A DNA stretch of 64,000 nt. Origin: Akkermansia sp. Its GTDB lineage: Bacteria > Verrucomicrobiota > Verrucomicrobiia > Verrucomicrobiales > Akkermansiaceae. Positions 7,801 to 16,396 of this stretch are shown here, in pieces. Each line of letters begins with the position of its first letter. Position 1 is the stretch's first letter. A program made the translations under genes and the position numbers. The stretch spans positions 86,981 to 150,980 of the forward strand of contig JAUNHW010000002.1 of NCBI GenBank assembly GCA_030523775.1, in the 5' to 3' direction. Below the pieces are notes generated by a model. It was not told where the DNA came from and made no database searches. It saw only the letters and a list, made by a program, of their open reading frames with translations.

Positions 7801-10513
7801 TGGCGGTGTCCAGGGAGAATTCCCTGTCCACGGTGAGCGTGGAGGCGTAATTGGTCTCGCCCGTGAGGTGCAGGGAGCCAAGGGCGTGGATGCTGCCGGG
7901 GCCCTGGATGGTGCCCAGGGTGCTGGTGCCGTCCGTGGTGAGCGTCACGCTGCCCTCTGCATCCCGCGCCTGCAGGATGCCGCCCGCCACGGTGCCGATG
8001 ACGGAATTACCGCCGGCGCGCAGCACGCCCGCCGTGCCGGAATAGGAGACGGAGCCGTCCACATGCAGCTCGTCGAAGGTGTTGTCGGAGCCGGCTGCCA
8101 GGGTCAGGTCCTTGCCCACATGCACGTAGCCGCCGTTCTCCACGCCGGAGCGCAGCGCCAGGCTGCCGGCGGCAATGTCGATGGTGCCGTCGTTCTCCAG
8201 CGTCCAGAGGGTGAGCGTGTCGTCACCCGTCATGGTGAAGGAGCTGCCCGCCTCCACAATCAGCGGAATGTTGGCGCCCTGCGGGGCCTTGTCCACCACC
8301 ATGGCGCCGCCGTTGGCCACCACGATGCGCTTGGAGGGCACCACCTTGTCCGCGCCGGTGAAGTGGTATTCGCCGCCGGAGACGTTCCACTCCGTGAGGT
8401 TGATTTCCTCACCCACGGTGATGTTGGTCACGCCGGAGCCGCCCTCGAAATGGGCGGCGTAGTAGTTGCTGTCGTAGAAGGTGGTGGGATCACCGCCCCT
8501 CTCTTCCGCCCAGACGATGTTGTCCTCCGCCTTGTTCCAGGTGCCGGAGGCGCCGCCGGCCCAGTACACGGCGAGCCCCTTGGTGAAGACCAGGTTGAGC
8601 GTGCCGCCCTCCACGGAGAGCACGGCATCGTACGTGTCGATGTCCGGGATGCTCACGCTGGTCACCAGCAGGTTCTCCGGGTTGGGCACGCTCAGGCTGC
8701 CCGTGGTGCTAATCAGCTTGTACGCCTGGCCCATGACCACGGTATGGGTTTCGGTGTCCTCAAAGTTCACGCGGATGAGGCCGTTCACGGCCACATTGCC
8801 GTTGGCGGCAAGCAGGGTGGAGGTGAGCTGCTGCTGGGTGACGCTGAGGCTCAGGGAGGCATCCGCGCCGATGGTGAGGGAGGGGGAGTTCACCGCGGTC
8901 CCCCGCATCACGGCCACCTCTCCGCCCGTGGCGGTGATGCTGCCGGAGATATCCGCATAGCCGCCGTCGAACACGAGCGAACCGCCTTCCACGGCAACGT
9001 TGGAATCACCGCCCAGCCTGGAGTCGGCGCCCAGGACAAGTTTGCCGCCCTTCACCTGCAGCTCCGGGCTGAAGAGGTCGGTTCTGGTGAAGGTGGCGCT
9101 GCCCGTGCCTTCCTTCACCAGCTTCTCCGCGCGCAGGTTGTAGTTCGAGCCGCCGTCGAACACATAGGCCACGGCGGCGTTGTTGATGCTCATTTCCGGC
9201 ACGGTGAGAGTGGTGCCCAGGTTCACCCGGCCCTCGTACATGCTGCCGGCCGCGGCATCCGTGAAGGCCACGCTGCGGCCGTCCGTGTAGGCGGCGGCGT
9301 AGGTCGCGCCGTTCACGGGAATCATCCAGCCGCCGTCTGCGCTGGGCAGGGCCACATCCGGGTCCTGCGCGGCGGCGGGTTTCCAGAATTCCGCGGTGCC
9401 GCTCCAGGTCAGCTGGCCGTGGTTGTACTGGGCGGCGAGCTCCTTGAGCGCCACCGGGGTGGGAATGAACTCAACCTCGTCCATGGACCAGGTGAGGTCC
9501 ACGCCGCGCTCGTCCTGCCCGTAGGTCCACAGGGTGGTGTGACCCTCATCCTCGAACAGGAAGATCTTGCCGTCCTGCATCCCGGTGTACAGGGTGAACG
9601 TGCGGTACTCCATGTCGTCGGAGTTCGCGAAGAGGATGGACTTGAGCGTGCCGTCCGGGTTCGTCTCGAAGCCGTAGGAGGTCATGGCGTGGCCCGCGCC
9701 GCCGGGTGCCACAATGCCGATGAAGGCAATCTGGCCCTCCGCGGTGTGGGAGTAGGTGCCGTCCCCGTTGTCCACCGCGCCGAACGCATCAATCAACGCA
9801 TCGGCGGCCGCCTTCAAGTCCGGCAGATTCCCGTCCATATCCCGGTACATCTTGACGGTGGCATCGACATTGTTCCTCGGGAACCACTGGGAGAAATAGC
9901 CGCCCTTGGTGGAATCGTTGCGCAGCACGGAGTACGGCCCGCCGATGCTCGTGTACTCATGGTTGTCCGCCAGGTACCACGGCGCAATCATCATGAAGTC
10001 GCCGCCGGCGGCTTCCTGCCCGTTGTAGTTGGTCCAGGTGTCGTAGAAGAGCATGTCCACGCGCAGGGACTGCGTGCCGCCCAGGTCGTCCAGGTACTGC
10101 TTGTCGTACGTGTAGCCGTAGGGCAGCGTGCGGGTGGGATCCGCGAACACGCCGTAGACGGACTCCCAGTAGGTGAACACGTTGGCGGAGACGTTGTACC
10201 AGCAGGTGTTCTCGTCATCCAGCAAGGGGGCGAAGGTATCCACGCTCATGGTGTTGCCGCGCAGGCGCCGCTGGAGCTCGCCCATGAACGAGAAGTTGTG
10301 GAACTGGTTGAAGAGCTGGCCTGCGCCGCGCCACGGCTGGAATCCCATGCCCTGCCAGTAGTACCCCTTGCCGTTGTCGAAGAAGCGGGTGGAGCTGGTG
10401 ATGTTGTTGGGGTTCACGCCGGTTGCCACGAGCGTGGTGCCGTTAGCCATGGGGAATGCAGCCAGACAGGCCAGCAGGGCCGTGCGGAGTATGTTCGGGA
10501 GATGTAATTTCAT
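4847..10513 (-). CDS. Giant autotransporter with N-terminal IdeS/Mac-like cysteine protease domain
   Basis: 1888 residues from the ATG at 10513, which gives signal peptide MKLHLPNILRTALLACLAAF. An alternative start 20 codons upstream falls across the promoter. Residues about 40-345 match the shape of C66 (IdeS/Mac) peptidases: Cys104 in ENTCWYNVSANVFTYW, His275 in GAGHAMTSYGFE, then GTLKSILFANSDD with Asn297 and Asp299. The spacing from His is +22 and +24, the same as IdeS Asp284/Asp286. A long repetitive beta-helical passenger follows, with GGxSGTWN-type strands. The last ~270 residues form an autotransporter beta-barrel ending in Phe. Outer-membrane display of a protease is inferred; its substrate, possibly immunoglobulin, is unknown. 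It is monocistronic. Confidence 0.85.
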   Translation of the reverse strand: MKLHLPNILRTALLACLAAFPMANGTTLVATGVNPNNITSSTRFFDNGKGYYWQGMGFQPWRGAGQLFNQFHNFSFMGELQRRLRGNTMSVDTFAPLLDDENTCWYNVSANVFTYWESVYGVFADPTRTLPYGYTYDKQYLDDLGGTQSLRVDMLFYDTWTNYNGQEAAGGDFMMIAPWYLADNHEYTSIGGPYSVLRNDSTKGGYFSQWFPRNNVDATVKMYRDMDGNLPDLKAAADALIDAFGAVDNGDGTYSHTAEGQIAFIGIVAPGGAGHAMTSYGFETNPDGTLKSILFANSDDMEYRTFTLYTGMQDGKIFLFEDEGHTTLWTYGQDERGVDLTWSMDEVEFIPTPVALKELAAQYNHGQLTWSGTAEFWKPAAAQDPDVALPSADGGWMIPVNGATYAAAYTDGRSVAFTDAAAGSMYEGRVNLGTTLTVPEMSINNAAVAYVFDGGSNYNLRAEKLVKEGTGSATFTRTDLFSPELQVKGGKLVLGADSRLGGDSNVAVEGGSLVFDGGYADISGSITATGGEVAVMRGTAVNSPSLTIGADASLSLSVTQQQLTSTLLAANGNVAVNGLIRVNFEDTETHTVVMGQAYKLISTTGSLSVPNPENLLVTSVSIPDIDTYDAVLSVEGGTLNLVFTKGLAVYWAGGASGTWNKAEDNIVWAEERGGDPTTFYDSNYYAAHFEGGSGVTNITVGEEINLTEWNVSGGEYHFTGADKVVPSKRIVVANGGAMVVDKAPQGANIPLIVEAGSSFTMTGDDTLTLWTLENDGTIDIAAGSLALRSGVENGGYVHVGKDLTLAAGSDNTFDELHVDGSVSYSGTAGVLRAGGNSVIGTVAGGILQARDAEGSVTLTTDGTSTLGTIQGPGSIHALGSLHLTGETNYASTLTVDREFSLDTATTITNLTAGYIKPADGAVLTVTGELNAAQLEVATITTFDSPQYFAATLTSPSMEFRPTVAAWESVKSFGFLSGDTIYLLRNIGEAPSMVSNLTLTGGASFYELNDGKNHVARIAQNGNGDVVLNISVIATLQWVSEDGLWNSAHDWDSNGTSFTEPSTSTPVGFLGEGTPTVDINGGQTVKSILLESVNKDYTFVGEGTLAAQGIDANGGTHTFGDAAHSMTVQVDGAVTIGSRAALNITRNTKLNADSISAAGNSVALSNDGRMRVRDISAAGAIIRNSGSITLETASVSAIVGNAGTQAQAGDITIMTGGHLNLAKDSRIGYLDNGGTVNVRSASLALLQETLKGGEVNAGTLNLTAGNNAFSKLVAYTVNGNSGSLRMGGDSNIQNLNGAGSLTLTDGYAEVDNPGYDLQNLTVADGASLRFGATESPLVPTGHFKGVADVLPAEYLWTEIHGTFSNGGSLVSNRSLIFDKKTANGGNLTAPAVALTSSGNAFSELVTDSIVFTSALSASDSMLYVSRLVNYDDLATNITLGLTTAPGEAGLYELINGCGADAAASCTLSADALATLRREHLNGRLQVREDSLWITVSDMGESHYPEITEGNAGEGAQMASTAYFELSPQLNREDYPDLAKALDGLDNYVATGQKGRAEQLAAAVAGASIPALGEAFRGDVERQLRAIRNRTTTMGLNSCCADPKELPYVNAWVNAEGDYRRMQKEGTLSGYKYNSWGGTVGLDVDVTASTTAGLAFTAMFGDFKSDAADRMDGDLNNYYLSLFLRHSRRSWVQTFVATMGRADAKVDRTVDTPAGSYMAHGDTSGSAFGLMYELGYAIAANEDATTCIQPLLNVSYTHTSLGSYAESGSDAALKAGDMDCNAVTLAAGARVQSSFGADVYNRTSLFEGRALLKGYLGDRDSSANVEFTSLGAMSRAQTKSAERGAIGLEVGAGIYIPVSQNAGTIFWDASFECRENDMDFNTTLGYRINF

Positions 10514-10524
10514 AACGAGAAGCT

Positions 10525-10569
10525 TTGCAATGCTTGTAGCAAGCATAGCAAAATCTCCCGCCAAGTCAA
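10525..10569 (-). promoter_or_regulatory. Promoter with overlapping palindromic operator for the autotransporter
   Basis: On the minus strand TTGACT (10569-10564) and TATGCT (10547-10542) are 16 nt apart. An inverted repeat with 11-nt arms (one mismatch, 5-nt spacer), TTGCAATGCTT and AAGCATAGCAA at 10525-10535 and 10541-10551, covers the -10 and the expected start point. This is the usual position for a repressor site. Confidence 0.6.
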
Positions 10570-10701
10570 TCAAAAACCGCGAAAAAAACGCACGCGCGCG
10601 TGCACACCGGGCGTTTTCCCGAGAGAGTGAATTTGACCGGGCGGACGAGAATGCGCAAAGCGCGCGGCGGGCGTTCCGATATGTGCGAACGGGCGCGCCA
10701 C

Positions 10702-10732
10702 AAAAAGGGCGCCCCGCATGCGGAGCGCCCTT
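10702..10732 (-). terminator. Intrinsic terminator of rplS
   Basis: Minus-strand arms AAGGGCGC and GCGCCCTT (10732-10725 and 10712-10705), with GCATGC pairing inside, followed by TTTTTG. Confidence 0.85.
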
Positions 10733-10759
10733 CTATGAAAAGGACTCGGAAGGAATGCC

Positions 10760-11104
10760 TTAGCGGGCCGCCTTGACGGTGACGGCCTCCTTGCCGATGC
10801 GGTTGCGGAGGTAGTTGAGCTTGGCACGGCGGACCTTGCCGCGGGTGACGACCTCCACCTTGGCAATCTTGGGGGAATGCAGGGGGAAGGAGCGCTCCAC
10901 GCCCTCGCCGTAGGAAATCTTGCGGACGGTGAAGGCCTCGTTGACGCCGGCGCCGCGCTTTCCGATGACGATGCCCTGGAAGACCTGCACACGCTCCTTG
11001 CCGCCTTCAATCACGCGGCAGTGAACCTTGACAGTGTCACCAACGTTGAAGGAAGTCACGTTTTCCTTCATCTGCTCCTTACCGATAGTATCGAGAATGT
11101 TCAT
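10760..11104 (-). CDS. rplS: 50S ribosomal protein L19
   Basis: 114 residues, the normal L19 length, starting [13 protein letters not shown]. Typical L19 segments are visible: [44 protein letters not shown] and the C-terminal [12 protein letters not shown]. It is a late-assembling protein at the 30S-50S interface. A longer in-frame reading exists, but this ATG has an excellent Shine-Dalgarno (AAGGAG, 7 nt upstream), rare in this window. A promoter about 60 nt upstream and a terminator downstream make it a single-gene unit rather than part of the usual rpsP-rimM-trmD-rplS cluster. Confidence 0.97.
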   Translation of the reverse strand: MNILDTIGKEQMKENVTSFNVGDTVKVHCRVIEGGKERVQVFQGIVIGKRGAGVNEAFTVRKISYGEGVERSFPLHSPKIAKVEVVTRGKVRRAKLNYLRNRIGKEAVTVKAAR

Positions 11105-11166
11105 CTTGTTACTCCTTTGCGTTGCTGTAAATGCTGAGGGAGCCTCACGGCCCCGGCGGGTGCGGA

Positions 11167-11195
11167 AGTCTACCTGACAAACGCGCGCTTGGCAA
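11167..11195 (-). promoter_or_regulatory. Promoter of rplS
   Basis: TTGCCA (11195-11190), 17 nt, TAGACT (11172-11167). The predicted leader is about 55 nt and contains a true Shine-Dalgarno site, unlike most promoters in this window. Confidence 0.65.
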
Positions 11196-11249
11196 GCCAA
11201 ATTTGTGAAAAAATGCAAATTTTTGTGCAGCGGGGCGCGGGAACCCGCA

Positions 11250-12392
11250 TCAATCGCGGTAATACGCGCCGCGCCAATCTGTGCCATATACCCGCCGCAG
11301 CTCGTCGGCTATGGCGTTCCACCCGGCATCCTGCACTTCCGAGATGGTGATGGTGTCCCCCGCCTCGTTGGTGCGGATGAAGAGCACGGCCCAGCGTGTG
11401 CCGTCCGTTACGGTGAGGAAGCGCTCGCGGCTCTCGAAGAGGTCGTCCACGGAGGCGAGGGTGAGCTCGCCGTTGTCCCGCAGCTGGCGGCGGTAGGCGG
11501 CGGGTGCGCGGTCCAGGTGCAGCCATTTCTCCGCTTTCTCCCGCGTGAATCCGGCCAGGGACTCGTGGTCGGAGATGTACTCCATCACGCGGTAGGCGGC
11601 GTGCACGGCGCGGTGGGTGGCCAGGCGGGTACCGTTGGCGGTTGTGCCGCGGGTGGCGTACATGGCGGCCAGGTCCCGCTGCAGGGCCTGGCGGGCGTTC
11701 GGCTGCGGGAAGAGGAAGAACCAGGCGATGAGCAGGGCGAACCCGGAGACGGTGGCGATGCGCGTGCGGCGGCGGCGCCCCAGCAGGGTGGCCATGAGCT
11801 CGTGGAAGCTGCGGATGCGGCCGAAATCTATTTCCTGGAAGAGGAAGCGCGGCTTGGCCTTGGCGGGGTTGGCGGCAATCTCCCGCACGGTGCGCGCGTT
11901 CTCCGGGTCCAGCTCCGCCGCGTCCACGTCGCCGGAGGACATTTCCTCGTCATCCGGGGAGCGGTAGTATTTGAAGAGGTAGGAGAGCATGGTGACGCGC
12001 ACGAGCAGGCTGCATGCCACCACCACGGCGTACCAGGGCAGGCCGCCGGCCAGCTTGCCGTCCTCGAACCCGAAGGTGGGGTGCACCAGCTCCGGGCGGT
12101 AGGCGGTGAGCACGGGCCAGGCCGCCACCGCCGCCAGCAACACGCCGATGAGCCCGCTGAACCACACCAGGTTGCGGCGGTTGCCGCACAGGCTCACCAG
12201 CTCCATGAACGCCAGGGGGACGAGGAACATCAGGGGCTTGAGCGCGTAACGGGTGAAACGCTCGTCCTCCAGCTCCTCCTCCAGTAGGCTGCGCGGGATG
12301 ATGGAATCCGGGTAGGAGAACACGTACAGCAGCGCGGCCGCCCCCAGCAGGGAGAGCAGGATGCGCAGCGCGAGTGTGAGCTTGCCCCCCAT
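11250..12392 (-). CDS. Membrane protein of unknown function
   Basis: Unrecognised 380-residue protein. Residues 1-145 hold about four transmembrane helices with a first hydrophobic segment at residues 5-25. A charged cytoplasmic stretch ([24 protein letters not shown]) follows, then another helix near residues 215-232 ([17 protein letters not shown]) and a soluble C-terminal domain of about 145 residues. No catalytic motif is apparent. It is the third gene of an operon after a sulfatase and an SAH-hydrolase-like protein, starting 7 nt after the latter's stop. Confidence 0.75.
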   Translation of the reverse strand: MGGKLTLALRILLSLLGAAALLYVFSYPDSIIPRSLLEEELEDERFTRYALKPLMFLVPLAFMELVSLCGNRRNLVWFSGLIGVLLAAVAAWPVLTAYRPELVHPTFGFEDGKLAGGLPWYAVVVACSLLVRVTMLSYLFKYYRSPDDEEMSSGDVDAAELDPENARTVREIAANPAKAKPRFLFQEIDFGRIRSFHELMATLLGRRRRTRIATVSGFALLIAWFFLFPQPNARQALQRDLAAMYATRGTTANGTRLATHRAVHAAYRVMEYISDHESLAGFTREKAEKWLHLDRAPAAYRRQLRDNGELTLASVDDLFESRERFLTVTDGTRWAVLFIRTNEAGDTITISEVQDAGWNAIADELRRVYGTDWRGAYYRD

Positions 12393-12399
12393 GGCGGCC

Positions 12400-13467
12400 T
12401 TATTTGAATTCCGTGAGCATGGTGCGGATATCCGCGCCTATGGTGCCGCGCTCCGCCGCAATGGAGAGCAGCTTGTCCTCCACGTCCTGCGGCGGGGTCA
12501 TGCACTTGTGCGGCAGGTCTTGTGTGAGCAGCTCCAGCGCGCAGGCGTTGTGCAGCGCCATGGTGGTTTCTATGTAGCGCATGGCGGTGGGCTCCTCCAG
12601 GATGAAGTTGAGCGGGCGCTTTTTGTTGAGCACGCGGGATTCCGGGATTTCCGCGCCGAATTCGTCCTCCACGCCCATGTTGGCCAGCATCACGGCGGAG
12701 GTGGCCAGGGTGGCGGCCTGCAGGCGGCGACGCAGCGCTCCCGCCACACCCGTGGCGGTTACCAGGCACCACGCGCGCGAGGCCGCCGTGTTGAAGCCTT
12801 CCGTGTCGTTGGCGTTCACGTAGGCCACGCCGTCCGGCAGCTCCGCGGAGATGTCATCCACATCTGCCACGGTGACTTTCATGCCGTTCTTGAGGGCGTA
12901 GAGCACAATGCCGCGGCCCACCTTGCCGTATCCTGCCACAAGCAGGCGGCGGCCCTGGAAGGAATCGTACCCAAGCTGCTGCATGGCGCGGAAGAAGCTC
13001 TCACCGGTGCCGAGCGAGGTCTCGATGCGCTTGATGCGGCCGGCATCCGCCACCAGCACGGGGCGGCTGGGGGTGTGCTCGTAGTATTTCACGCCGGAGC
13101 GGGTGAGCTCTGCGAAGCCCAGCTTGGGTTTCAGGCGGCTGAACTGGCCGGAGCAGTCCAGCACGATGTCGAAGAAGTTGTCCCCCTTGTGCGCCACGCC
13201 GATGCCGAAATCATCCAGCTTGGCGAAGATGGCGGGATCGGTGGGCATTTTGGAGACCTGCGGCACGTAGACCAGCGCGCCGCCCGCCAGCAGGGCCATG
13301 TGCTTGGCCAGCGTGTTGCGGAAGAGCGGCGTGGCATCCAGGATGCGCAGGCCCTCCAGCGGCTTGGTGGCGGCCCATTCCTCCGCCTGGGCCAGCAGGG
13401 TGGGCCACTCTTCCGGCTGGTAGTATTGGTTCAGGTACGCGTGCAGCTTTTCAACTTGGGGGGACAT
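12400..13467 (-). CDS. Divergent S-adenosylhomocysteine hydrolase-like NAD-binding protein
   Basis: 355 residues from MSPQVEKLHAYL, about 80-100 shorter than true SahH. The NAD-binding Rossmann region is well preserved (LLVAGYGKVGRGIVLYALK, with TSLGTGESFFRA before it and VTATG and ANMG after it, matching GTGxS, VTTTG and NIGH of SahH). The substrate-domain catalytic set (Glu, Lys-Asp-Asn, Cys) and the C-terminal MGHPSFVM-type lid are not recognisable. It may be a nucleotide-binding regulator or an enzyme with a new substrate rather than a SahH. It lies 11 nt after the sulfatase stop and 7 nt before the membrane protein gene. Confidence 0.7.
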   Translation of the reverse strand: MSPQVEKLHAYLNQYYQPEEWPTLLAQAEEWAATKPLEGLRILDATPLFRNTLAKHMALLAGGALVYVPQVSKMPTDPAIFAKLDDFGIGVAHKGDNFFDIVLDCSGQFSRLKPKLGFAELTRSGVKYYEHTPSRPVLVADAGRIKRIETSLGTGESFFRAMQQLGYDSFQGRRLLVAGYGKVGRGIVLYALKNGMKVTVADVDDISAELPDGVAYVNANDTEGFNTAASRAWCLVTATGVAGALRRRLQAATLATSAVMLANMGVEDEFGAEIPESRVLNKKRPLNFILEEPTAMRYIETTMALHNACALELLTQDLPHKCMTPPQDVEDKLLSIAAERGTIGADIRTMLTEFK

Positions 13468-13478
13468 GGCGCGGGGGA

Positions 13479-15266
13479 TCACTTGTTCCAGGAGGGCTCG
13501 AACTTGGGGCGGGGGTTGGTGCTGCCGGGGGAATCCTGCGGCACGCGGTACTTGGCGCGCTGCTCCTCGTAGATGCGCTTGAGCTCCTGCATGGTTTTGG
13601 CGTACTCCGGCTTCTGGGAGACGTTGTGCATCTGGGCGGGGTCCTTCTCGTTGTCGAAGAGCATCCACTCGTTGGAGGGCTTGCGCTGGCCGCTCTGCTG
13701 CTCCTGCGGGGTGGGGGTCCAGATGTGCGCCAGGGTGTAGCGCTTGGTGCGTATGCCGTCGTGGCGGGGTGCGTTGTGCTCGCCGGGCTGCTCGTAGAAG
13801 GCGTAGTAGAGCGGGCGGTCCTCGAACTCCGGCGCGCTGCCGTCCTTCAGCAGCGGGGTGAGTGAGACGCCATCGAAGGTTTTCATGTTCTCCGGGGTGT
13901 CCGCACCGGCCAGCTCCAGGATGGTGGGCGCGTAGTCAATCTCCTGCACCATGGCCTGGGAGCGCTTGCCGGCGGGTATGTGCCCCTTCCAGCGCATCAC
14001 CAGCGGCATGCGGAAGGTTTCCTCGAATATCCAGCGCTTGTCGTACAGGCCGTGCTCGCCCGTGTAGAATCCCTGGTCGCCCACGTAGATGACCAGCGTG
14101 TTCTCGGAGAGATTGTGCTTGTCCAGGTAGTCCAGCAGGTTGGTGATGGATTCATCCACGGCGAGGATGACGCCCAGGTAGTCCTCCATGTACCAGCGCC
14201 AGCGCTGCTCGGTCATGTCCTCCTGGGTCTTGTACTTGCCTTTCTTGAAGTTTTGCACGAATTCGCGGGTGCGGGTGGCGTAGAAGTTGCGGTAGAGCTC
14301 TCGCAGGCCGGGCTCCATGCCGTCGGTGCTCCAATCGTAGTTGGTCTTGGGGGCGAACTTGGGCTTGTGCTTGGAGATGTCGAAGCTGGCGGGCACTTTG
14401 CCCTTGAAGCGGCCATCATCGAGCATCCGCTTGAGCATGCCGTTGGGAACAATCTCCTTCATCACCTCGAACGGGATTTCATCCTTCACCAGGTGGTTGT
14501 CGTTCCAGTTGCACATGTCCCAGCCCACGGTCTGGCGGCTCAGGGAGAGGAAGTCCGGGCGGTCCTTCCAGTCGTCGTGCAGGTTGGAGGGCGGCGTGAG
14601 CTTGGCCACGTACTTCTTGATGAGCTCCAGGTGGCGCGGCGCCACAATCCAGTTGCGGTGCGGCGCCTTGTGACCCACGATGAGCGCGAACGGCTTGCTC
14701 TTGTCGCGGTTCTCCATCCAGTCGATGGCCATGTCGGTAATGACATCCGTCACGTACCCGCGCAGGCGGTGGTACACGCCCTTACCGTTGGGGCCGGGCT
14801 GCACCATCGTGGGGTTCCAGTAGTCGCCCTGCGCCGGGAACACCTGCCAGGAGGTGAAGCCCTGCGGGTCCGACACCAGGTGCCACTTGCCGATGATGCC
14901 GGTCTGGTAGCCGGCGGCCTGCAGCATCTGCGGATAGGTGGGCTGGTTGGGATTGAAGCGGGAATCGCCCTCGTTGAAGAGGAAGCCGTTGTTGTGGGAG
15001 TGGCGGCCCGTGATCATGCAGGCGCGGGAGGGCCCGCACAGGGAATTGGCGCAGTACGCGCGGTCGAACACCATGCCCTCGTTCGCCAACCGCCTAAACC
15101 CCGGCAGCGGCACCGGGCTGTCCTTCTCACAGCTGCCCAGCGCCTGCACGGCGTGGTCGTCCGTGATGATGAAAAGAAGGTTGGGCCGTGTCCCCTGCCC
15201 TTGCGCCAGGGCGTTCCCCAGCACCAGCACAGATGCAATCCCGGCAATAACGGAGCGTATTCTCAT
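13479..15266 (-). CDS. Secreted arylsulfatase-family (type I) sulfatase
   Basis: 595 residues from MRIRSVIAGIASVLVLGNALA, a clear signal peptide; a GTG three codons upstream is less likely. RPNLLFIITDD supplies the metal-binding Asp pair. The formylglycine motif is CGPSRACMITGR with Cys77, so activation needs an anaerobic or FGE-type maturase encoded elsewhere. IGKWH and GDQGFYTGEHGLYDK are further sulfatase landmarks. It probably removes sulfate from mucin or glycosaminoglycan sugars in the periplasm or outside the cell. It is the first gene of the three-gene operon down to 11250, with its promoter 9 nt before the ATG. Confidence 0.92.
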   Translation of the reverse strand: MRIRSVIAGIASVLVLGNALAQGQGTRPNLLFIITDDHAVQALGSCEKDSPVPLPGFRRLANEGMVFDRAYCANSLCGPSRACMITGRHSHNNGFLFNEGDSRFNPNQPTYPQMLQAAGYQTGIIGKWHLVSDPQGFTSWQVFPAQGDYWNPTMVQPGPNGKGVYHRLRGYVTDVITDMAIDWMENRDKSKPFALIVGHKAPHRNWIVAPRHLELIKKYVAKLTPPSNLHDDWKDRPDFLSLSRQTVGWDMCNWNDNHLVKDEIPFEVMKEIVPNGMLKRMLDDGRFKGKVPASFDISKHKPKFAPKTNYDWSTDGMEPGLRELYRNFYATRTREFVQNFKKGKYKTQEDMTEQRWRWYMEDYLGVILAVDESITNLLDYLDKHNLSENTLVIYVGDQGFYTGEHGLYDKRWIFEETFRMPLVMRWKGHIPAGKRSQAMVQEIDYAPTILELAGADTPENMKTFDGVSLTPLLKDGSAPEFEDRPLYYAFYEQPGEHNAPRHDGIRTKRYTLAHIWTPTPQEQQSGQRKPSNEWMLFDNEKDPAQMHNVSQKPEYAKTMQELKRIYEEQRAKYRVPQDSPGSTNPRPKFEPSWNK

Positions 15267-15275
15267 AGCCCCCAC

Positions 15276-15304
15276 ACCCTACCACAACACCCCGGCCAAG
15301 TCAA
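15276..15304 (-). promoter_or_regulatory. Promoter of the sulfatase operon
   Basis: TTGACT (15304-15299), 17 nt, TAGGGT (15281-15276), then 9 nt to the ATG. The transcript is predicted nearly leaderless. Confidence 0.65.
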
Positions 15305-15607
15305 AGCAAAAAGGCCGCGCTTTGGCAGCTTTGGCCGCACCCGCATATATGTCCCAATGGTTGGATTCCGGCTTTGCAGGACATTGATGGACAACAGGTG
15401 GGGAATTTCATGAAAATGGCTCCCTCTTCAAAATTTGGGCAGTAATGACGGCCAGAAACATTTGGGAGGGTACAGGTCCAACCGCTCCGCCATTCCGCGA
15501 AGCTCCGCAGGAGCGAAGACGGAAGCCTTTGGCGAGGGCGGGGGATTGCCCTTTGATGATACCATGCGATGGCCGCAGGCTCATTTTGTACGTCGGGGTG
15601 ATTTCCC
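15305..15607. other. Intergenic region holding a partial dispersed repeat
   Basis: No convincing gene is seen. The stretch 15471-15545 resembles the left part of the inverted-repeat element at 57942-58065; the remainder is unremarkable. Confidence 0.5.
15471..15545 (+). repeat. Degenerate half-copy of the 57942-58065 element
   Basis: Shares ACAGGTCCAACCGCTCCGCC with the left terminal repeat of the 58-kb element (GCAGGTCCAACCGCCCCGCC) and then GCGAAGACGGAAGCCTTTGG with its interior. The right terminal repeat is absent. Confidence 0.55.
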
Positions 15608-16390
15608 TCAATGGGCTGCGTGGTTGAGGGCGTCCATCTCCCCTAAGCGGTGGGAGGCGGCGATGGCGCGGGCCGTGTAGTCCAGCGCCAGGCGCACGGC
15701 CTCTTCAAGCGGGTGGCCGAGCGCGAGGTATGAGGTGACGGCGCTGGAGAGCGTGCAGCCCGTGCCGTGGGTGGAGACGCCGCCCGTGCGCGGGTGGCTG
15801 TACGCCGCGGGTTGCGCGTGCGGCTGTACCAGGATGTCCGTGCAAACGTTGCCGCCCAGGTGGCCGCCCTTGGCGAGCACGGCGCAGCCGAAGCGTGTGC
15901 AGAGCGACTGCGCGGCGGCGGTCATCTCTTCCACGGTGTGCAGCGGCGCGCCGCCGCAGAGTTTTTGCAACTCATCCATGTTGGGGGTGAGCACGGTGGT
16001 GCGCGGCAGGAGATGTTTTTCGTATGTGGCGATGGCTTCCTCCAGCATGAGGGCTTCCCCGGCGGTGGCAATCATCACGGGGTCCACCACCAGCGGGCCG
16101 CTGTATGCATGCAGTTCCGCGGCCACCGCCTCCACTATCTGCGGGGAGTAGAGCATGCCGGTCTTCACGCCCTGCACGGGGAAGGATTGCATGCAGAGCC
16201 GCACCTGCGCCGCCACGAAGCCCGGCTCCATGGGCACGATGCCGTCCACCTTCCCCGGCACCTCGTTCACCACGCAGGTGACGGCGGTGAGCGGGTAGCA
16301 GCCGAGTGCGAAGCCGGTTTTCAAGTCCGCCTGCAAGCCTGCGCCGGCGGAGCAGTCAGAACCCGCGATGCTGAGGATGACGGGAGGCAT
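15608..16390 (-). CDS. thiD: Hydroxymethylpyrimidine/phosphomethylpyrimidine kinase
   Basis: 260 residues, normal ThiD length. It phosphorylates HMP and HMP-P in the pyrimidine branch of thiamine biosynthesis. Ribokinase-fold landmarks are MPPVILSIAGSDCSAGAGLQAD at the N-terminus, VVDPVMIATAG, LTPNMDELQKL and the ATP/anion-hole motif STHGTGCTLSSA containing the catalytic-base region. It begins 6 nt after the gatA stop, so it is the last gene of the gatC-gatA-thiD unit. No other thi gene is in the window. Confidence 0.93.
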   Translation of the reverse strand: MPPVILSIAGSDCSAGAGLQADLKTGFALGCYPLTAVTCVVNEVPGKVDGIVPMEPGFVAAQVRLCMQSFPVQGVKTGMLYSPQIVEAVAAELHAYSGPLVVDPVMIATAGEALMLEEAIATYEKHLLPRTTVLTPNMDELQKLCGGAPLHTVEEMTAAAQSLCTRFGCAVLAKGGHLGGNVCTDILVQPHAQPAAYSHPRTGGVSTHGTGCTLSSAVTSYLALGHPLEEAVRLALDYTARAIAASHRLGEMDALNHAAH

Positions 16391-16396
16391 GGCGCG

